Assembly: GCA_910585595.1 (NCBI GenBank)
Contig: CAJUET010000002.1
Coordinates: 1-64,000, forward strand
Reading direction: 5' to 3'
Source of the DNA: an uncultured Christensenella sp.
GTDB taxonomy: Bacteria > Bacillota > Clostridia > Christensenellales > Borkfalkiaceae
DNA length: 64,000 bases
Below, in pieces: positions 60,473-64,000 of this stretch. Numbering within the stretch: the first letter of the stretch is position 1; each line of letters opens with the position of its first letter. Both the position numbers and the translations under genes were made by a program. The notes beneath the pieces were generated by a model that saw nothing but the letters and a program-made list of their open reading frames with translations, had not been told where the DNA came from and made no database searches.

Positions 60473-61528
60473 TTACAATATTACAAGGTTCCTTTCCGTC
60501 TTTTTCATGAAAGAAACGACTTTTCCGTCTTTCATCGTAACGCTGTCCTCGATCCTTATACCGAGCTTGCCTGCAATGTACACGCCGGGCTCGTCCGAAA
60601 ACACCATTCCGTTTTCGATTTTTTCCTCTCCGCGCGGGTAAAGCATGGGATATTCATGAATTTGAAGCCCGATTCCATGCCCCAAAGAGTGGGTAAAATA
60701 CTTTCCTAAATTCTTGTTTTCAAGATAATCGCGCGCGATCGCGTCGGCCTCTTTGCCCGTCATTCCGGCAACGAGTTTTTCTTTTACAAGTTCGTGCGCT
60801 TTTAAAACATGTGCGTAAATTTTCTTGAATTCTTCGTGCTTTTTATCGTCGCCGAATAAAAAGGTGCGCGTACAGTCCGAGCAATACCCCCCGTACTTAC
60901 AACCGAAGTCAATCAAAACGGGATCGCCGAATTTGAGCCTCCTCTCTCCCGTTTCATGGTGGGGAACGCTTCCGTTCTCCCCGAACGCCACGATCGTATC
61001 GAAGGAAGTGCCGCTCGCGCCTAAAAGACACATTCTGTATTCCAAGAGTCCCGCGACGTCCTTCTCCTTCATACCCTCTTTGAGCTCGGGCAGGATCGAT
61101 AAAAGTCCGTCTTCCGCAATTTCGCAGGCTTTGCCGATAAGCGCAAGCTCTTTTTCGTTCTTATAGAGCATCGCCTTTTTTAAAGCGGGCATACAGTCGG
61201 AAAGTTCAAACCCCTCTTCTTTGAGCGCAAGATAGCGGGTCGCGTTCATAAACGGATAGGGAGCGGCAATCTTTTTTTTGCCCTTTAAAAGTTCGATCGC
61301 CGTTTTATAGACGCCCTCGACGACGCGGATATTGCCGCCTCCGAGCGACTTTTGCGCCGCTTCGATATAACGGGAATCTACGATGAGCGTACAAAAGTCT
61401 TTGTCGAGAACGACAAAGCCGTCCGTCGAATAAAAACCCGTCAAATACGCTCTTAAAAAATCCTGTTCGATCAGAAGCGCTTCCGCGCCGCTCTCAGCGT
61501 ATATTTTGCGTAAATTCTCCGCCAACAT
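60473..61528 (-). CDS. M24-family Xaa-Pro peptidase
   Basis: A 351-residue aminopeptidase for Xaa-Pro peptides, or a relative. N-terminal creatinase-like domain, then the pita-bread domain with the metal ligands: first Asp in VLIDFGCKYGG, second in SDCTRTF, His in HSLGHGIGL, Glu in FSDEPGVY and RIEDSVTM. The start at 61528 (MLAENLRKIY) fits family length and the promoter: the A of this ATG is the seventh base after TATAAT. An ATG at 61534 or TTG at 61558 would lie in the promoter itself. No ribosome site, so probably leaderless. Confidence 0.93.
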   Translation of the reverse strand: MLAENLRKIYAESGAEALLIEQDFLRAYLTGFYSTDGFVVLDKDFCTLIVDSRYIEAAQKSLGGGNIRVVEGVYKTAIELLKGKKKIAAPYPFMNATRYLALKEEGFELSDCMPALKKAMLYKNEKELALIGKACEIAEDGLLSILPELKEGMKEKDVAGLLEYRMCLLGASGTSFDTIVAFGENGSVPHHETGERRLKFGDPVLIDFGCKYGGYCSDCTRTFLFGDDKKHEEFKKIYAHVLKAHELVKEKLVAGMTGKEADAIARDYLENKNLGKYFTHSLGHGIGLQIHEYPMLYPRGEEKIENGMVFSDEPGVYIAGKLGIRIEDSVTMKDGKVVSFMKKTERNLVIL

Positions 61529-61534
61529 ATCCAT

Positions 61535-61563
61535 ATTATAGCAAAACTCGACCGTCAAGTCAA
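61535..61563 (-). promoter_or_regulatory. Promoter giving a leaderless M24 peptidase mRNA
   Basis: TTGACT (61558-61563), 17-base spacer, TATAAT (61535-61540) on the minus strand, seven bases before the ATG at 61528. Confidence 0.75.
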
Positions 61564-61572
61564 CAGATTTTT

Positions 61573-62730
61573 TTACTTTCCGAACATAATGCGCTCACTC
61601 GAAAGCATTTTAGCGATCGCAAACACGAGGAGCGCGGTATATACGAGATTGACGGCAAACGCAGTGAAAGGCATCCACACGGGCACACTGTGCGTAAACA
61701 CCTGATTCATGGCAACGACCGCATTAAGAAGCGGAATCGCGACGCTCCAATTCCCGATCCCCGAAATAAAGTTTATCGCTATCGAAAGCACCATGACGAT
61801 TATCATAAGAACGCCCGTATATGCCGAAGCCTCCTTTACGGAACGGGCGAAGGCGGAAACCACCGAAATGAGCGAAACGATCAAAGGAACGATTCCGACG
61901 ACTAAAAAGAAGATCATAAAGTAACTTAAAAAGGAATATCCGCCCAAAATGCCCAGGGAAGTTCCCATGAGCTTCGGCATAGAGAGCGCGATCCCCAAAA
62001 AGCTTGAAAGCGCGCCGATCGAAGAAATACAGGAGAGCGGGATCACTTTTCCGAGGACGATGTGCGAACGCTTTGCGCTTGTCACCAAAATCGTCGCAAG
62101 CGTTCCGCGCTCCTTTTCTCCCGCGACCGATTCGAGCGTCACGCTCATGGCCGAAGAGAATATCATGATCACGACGATAAAGGGCAAAAGCCCACTCATC
62201 ATGTTAACGGCGAAATCGGTCGGGGCGGAAAAATCGTACCCTTCGCCGGAAAGAACGTCGAATTTATTTGCAAGCATCTCTTCATATCCGTTCATGACGC
62301 CGACAAACAGATTATAAAACGCCGCGCTTTCACCGTCGCCGGAACGGTAATAAATTGCTACAGTAGGCGCAACCTCATCCGAAGCAGGATCGTATGCCGA
62401 AACCGCATTATCGAAGTCGGGCGAAAATACAACAAGCGCCGTTATTTCCCCGTTTTTTACTTTCTCTTTCGCGGATTCGATATCATCCGCGTTTTCAACG
62501 GTAACCGTCATATTATCCGCTTCATCCACCGCCTCCTTTACCATATCGACTGCCGTCGATTCGCCCGAAAGGAGCACCTTAAAATCGTACTTCGGCTCGT
62601 TGTTCGTAAAAGAACCAATCAGTGAATAGATTGCGTAAATCAGAATCCCCGGAAGAAGCATGGTAAAAATCAGCCGCGGATCGCGGAAGAAGCGCAGGAA
62701 TTCCTTTTTCATAAGCGCAAGAAGTTTCAT
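61573..62730 (-). CDS. ABC-2 type exporter permease (NatB-like)
   Basis: A 385-residue permease: one N-terminal helix (RLIFTMLLPGILIYAIYSLIG), a large extracytoplasmic domain to about residue 170, then five or six helices including FIVVIMIFSSAMSVTLESVAGEKERGTLATIL, a pattern typical of the ABC2_membrane_3/NatB class. It overlaps the ATPase gene by four bases. Likely exports sodium, lipids or small toxic compounds; the substrate is not shown. Confidence 0.92.
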   Translation of the reverse strand: MKLLALMKKEFLRFFRDPRLIFTMLLPGILIYAIYSLIGSFTNNEPKYDFKVLLSGESTAVDMVKEAVDEADNMTVTVENADDIESAKEKVKNGEITALVVFSPDFDNAVSAYDPASDEVAPTVAIYYRSGDGESAAFYNLFVGVMNGYEEMLANKFDVLSGEGYDFSAPTDFAVNMMSGLLPFIVVIMIFSSAMSVTLESVAGEKERGTLATILVTSAKRSHIVLGKVIPLSCISSIGALSSFLGIALSMPKLMGTSLGILGGYSFLSYFMIFFLVVGIVPLIVSLISVVSAFARSVKEASAYTGVLMIIVMVLSIAINFISGIGNWSVAIPLLNAVVAMNQVFTHSVPVWMPFTAFAVNLVYTALLVFAIAKMLSSERIMFGK

Positions 62731-63533
62731 ATAATTTCCCCCTTGATGTCGCGGTAAACTTCAAAAAACTTATCTTCGATCGTCTTTTCGCCGCACACCT
62801 CTTTAAGCGTGCCTTCGACCGCCATTTTACCGTCGAGAACTATGCCGACCCTGTCGCACAGTTTTTCCACAAGCGAAAAGATATGTGTCGAGAGAAGAAT
62901 GCTCTTGTTCATCTGCTTAAGTTCAATCAAAAAGTCGGTTACGACCTTTGCCGTGAGAACGTCGAGTCCGTTCGTCGGCTCGTCAAAGATGACGACCTCG
63001 GGATCGTGCACGATCGATACGACGAGCGAAACCTTCTGCGACATTCCCGTCGATAAATCCTTGACGCGCACCTGAGCGAATTTATTGATCCCGAATCGCT
63101 CGAACAGTGTTTTTTTGCGCTCCTCCAGCACACTTTTTCTCACGCCGTGCATAGCGCCGAAAAAGTCGAACAGATAGTCCGGCGTAAAAAAGCCTTCGAG
63201 TTTTAATTCACCCGTCATAAACCCGATTTTATCGCGTACCTTTTCGGGTTCCTTAACGATCGAATGTCCGCACACAAACGCGTCGCCGGCATCAGGCTTT
63301 ATAAGAGTGGAAATCATTCTGAGCGTGGTCGTCTTGCCCGCACCGTTGGGTCCCAACAGTCCGTAAATTTCCCCCTTGCGCGCCGAAAAGGAAAGTCCGT
63401 TCACTGCCACTTTCTTCGTCAGATCCGTCTTTTCGATTTTGCGCTGTTTGCGCGAGAGCGGAAAGGTCTTTTTCAGTTCCGCCGCCCGCACGACTTCGTC
63501 GCCGAGTTCTTCAAATAACGTTTCAGCTTCCAT
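62727..63533 (-). CDS. ABC exporter ATP-binding protein (NatA-like)
   Basis: A 268-residue ATPase. After an unusual charged N-terminal extension of about 35 residues come Walker A GPNGAGKTT, signature DLSTGMSQKV (LSTGM instead of LSGGQ, as in NatA-type ATPases), Walker B VVIFDEPTNGLD and switch LLSTHIF. Forms the exporter with the permease just downstream. GGAGTTATAT precedes the ATG, and the helicase gene ends 14 bases upstream, so they may be co-transcribed. Confidence 0.94.
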   Translation of the reverse strand: MEAETLFEELGDEVVRAAELKKTFPLSRKQRKIEKTDLTKKVAVNGLSFSARKGEIYGLLGPNGAGKTTTLRMISTLIKPDAGDAFVCGHSIVKEPEKVRDKIGFMTGELKLEGFFTPDYLFDFFGAMHGVRKSVLEERKKTLFERFGINKFAQVRVKDLSTGMSQKVSLVVSIVHDPEVVIFDEPTNGLDVLTAKVVTDFLIELKQMNKSILLSTHIFSLVEKLCDRVGIVLDGKMAVEGTLKEVCGEKTIEDKFFEVYRDIKGEII

Positions 63534-63547
63534 ATATAACTCCGTAA

Positions 63548-64000
63548 TTATTTAATAACCGTTAAATCCTTTAACGCACGGGTGTAAGCAATATACCTTT
63601 CGTTCTCCGTCATGCCCTCGGTATATACGGCGACGGCGGAAAATTCAAGTCCTTTGCTTTCATATACACTCATCACGTTCACGTTCGTTTTGGAAATTTT
63701 TCCTTCCTTTTGTAGGAGCGAATAGCCGCGCTTTACAAAGAGCGGAAGATACTCCTCTTTGGCGATAACCGCCCTAAGCCCCTGCTTGTCCTTGAAAAAA
63801 GCGTTCAATTTTTTCTTTTCGCACGAGCTTACTTTTTCGCCGTGCAAGCCGATCGGAATCATTTTCGCCCCCGCTTCCTTTGTGACGAACTCCACGATCT
63901 CATTGGTGTTGCGATAATTTCTGTCCAAACGGTATTCCGTTTGTTCCACGCCTTCCCAGCTCTGTACGCCCCGCCATGGAGTGACGTTTTGTTTGAGATC
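63548..64000 (-). CDS. UvrD/HelD-like superfamily 1 helicase, C-terminal part (continues past the window)
   Basis: The frame is open to the window edge; about 150 C-terminal residues are visible. RLDRNYRNTNEIVEF is the motif IV region of UvrD/HelD helicases, VNVMSVYESKGLEFSAVAVY holds motif V, and ERYIAYTRALKDL motif VI. WRGVQSWEG upstream resembles HelD-type proteins. It would unwind DNA or, if HelD-like, release RNA polymerase from DNA. The C-terminus ends right after motif VI, shorter than in UvrD. Confidence 0.85.
   Translation of the reverse strand, partial: DLKQNVTPWRGVQSWEGVEQTEYRLDRNYRNTNEIVEFVTKEAGAKMIPIGLHGEKVSSCEKKKLNAFFKDKQGLRAVIAKEEYLPLFVKRGYSLLQKEGKISKTNVNVMSVYESKGLEFSAVAVYTEGMTENERYIAYTRALKDLTVIK

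Noticed and set aside
61529..61558. TTG at 61558 or ATG at 61534 as the start of the M24 peptidase
   Set aside because: Both lie within the -35/-10 promoter, upstream of any likely transcript start; the family N-terminus begins at 61528.

Overview
The window reads as a chromosomal segment of a Bacillota (Firmicutes) bacterium, most likely a gut-type Clostridia lineage. Signs are strong AGGAGG-type ribosome sites, many TTGACA-17-TATAAT promoters, MinD/MinE, McsA-McsB-ClpC protein quality control, the clostridial radical-SAM/DNA-metabolism pair, FeoA/FeoA/FeoB iron uptake and a TM1266-type regulator. A precise taxon cannot be fixed from sequence alone. Most genes lie on the minus strand in tight, often ATGA-overlapping operons.

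Layout. 1-2832 is A+T-richer: the end of an ABC export ATPase, its FtsX-type permease and a truncated acetyltransferase, all on the 3' side of a tRNA-Ser(UGA). 3330-4289 is minD-minE. 4422-7915 is a MarR-controlled MacB-like ABC exporter operon ending in a 27-residue ORF. 8007-11771 holds a CorC/HlyC-type protein, a Cys-motif protein of unknown function, a thioredoxin-reductase-like flavoprotein without the usual NADPH motifs, and a YitT protein. 11938-17958 and 25353-31010 encode two related giant surface proteins. Between them lie the feo operon with two palindromic operators, an acetyltransferase and a GH3 glycosidase. 31212-33273 is a GH13 glycosidase and a NYN-domain protein. 33320-36190 is a SsuABC/TauABC-like importer led by a TM1266-family regulator behind a riboswitch-like leader. 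36265-40272 is a lipoprotein and a two-component system with a membrane-anchored partner. 40456-45704 holds the radical-SAM/DNA-metabolism pair under LexA-like boxes, two ferritin-like proteins, mtnN and ung. 45817-49888 is mcsA-mcsB-clpC. 49908-52450 is a membrane-anchored Xre regulator and two paralogous membrane proteins. 52581-58049 is a shikimate operon (patatin-like gene, aroC-aroB-aroE-aroQ-aroK, SDR). 58133-64000 holds a HAD phosphatase, a metallo-hydrolase, efp, an M24 peptidase, an ABC-2 exporter and the end of a UvrD/HelD-like helicase.

The strongest candidate for something new is the pair of giant surface proteins. Each has a secreted beta-helix/repeat ectodomain, two or three C-terminal membrane segments, a coiled coil and a nearly identical cytosolic tail of about 120 residues. 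Each carries a run of nine G just after the start of the gene. Loss or gain of one G truncates either protein within a few codons, so both look like independent slipped-strand ON/OFF switches. Their promoters share a 30-bp element (26/30 identical), and their 3' ends are nearly identical in DNA, which suggests gene conversion.

Other distinctive signals: four genes whose ATG begins exactly seven bases after a -10 box and that lack a ribosome site (apparent leaderless mRNAs), a transcription attenuator with a competing 10-bp stem in front of the TM1266/ABC operon, LexA-like boxes on the DNA-repair pair, and an 11-bp-period direct repeat at the response-regulator promoter.
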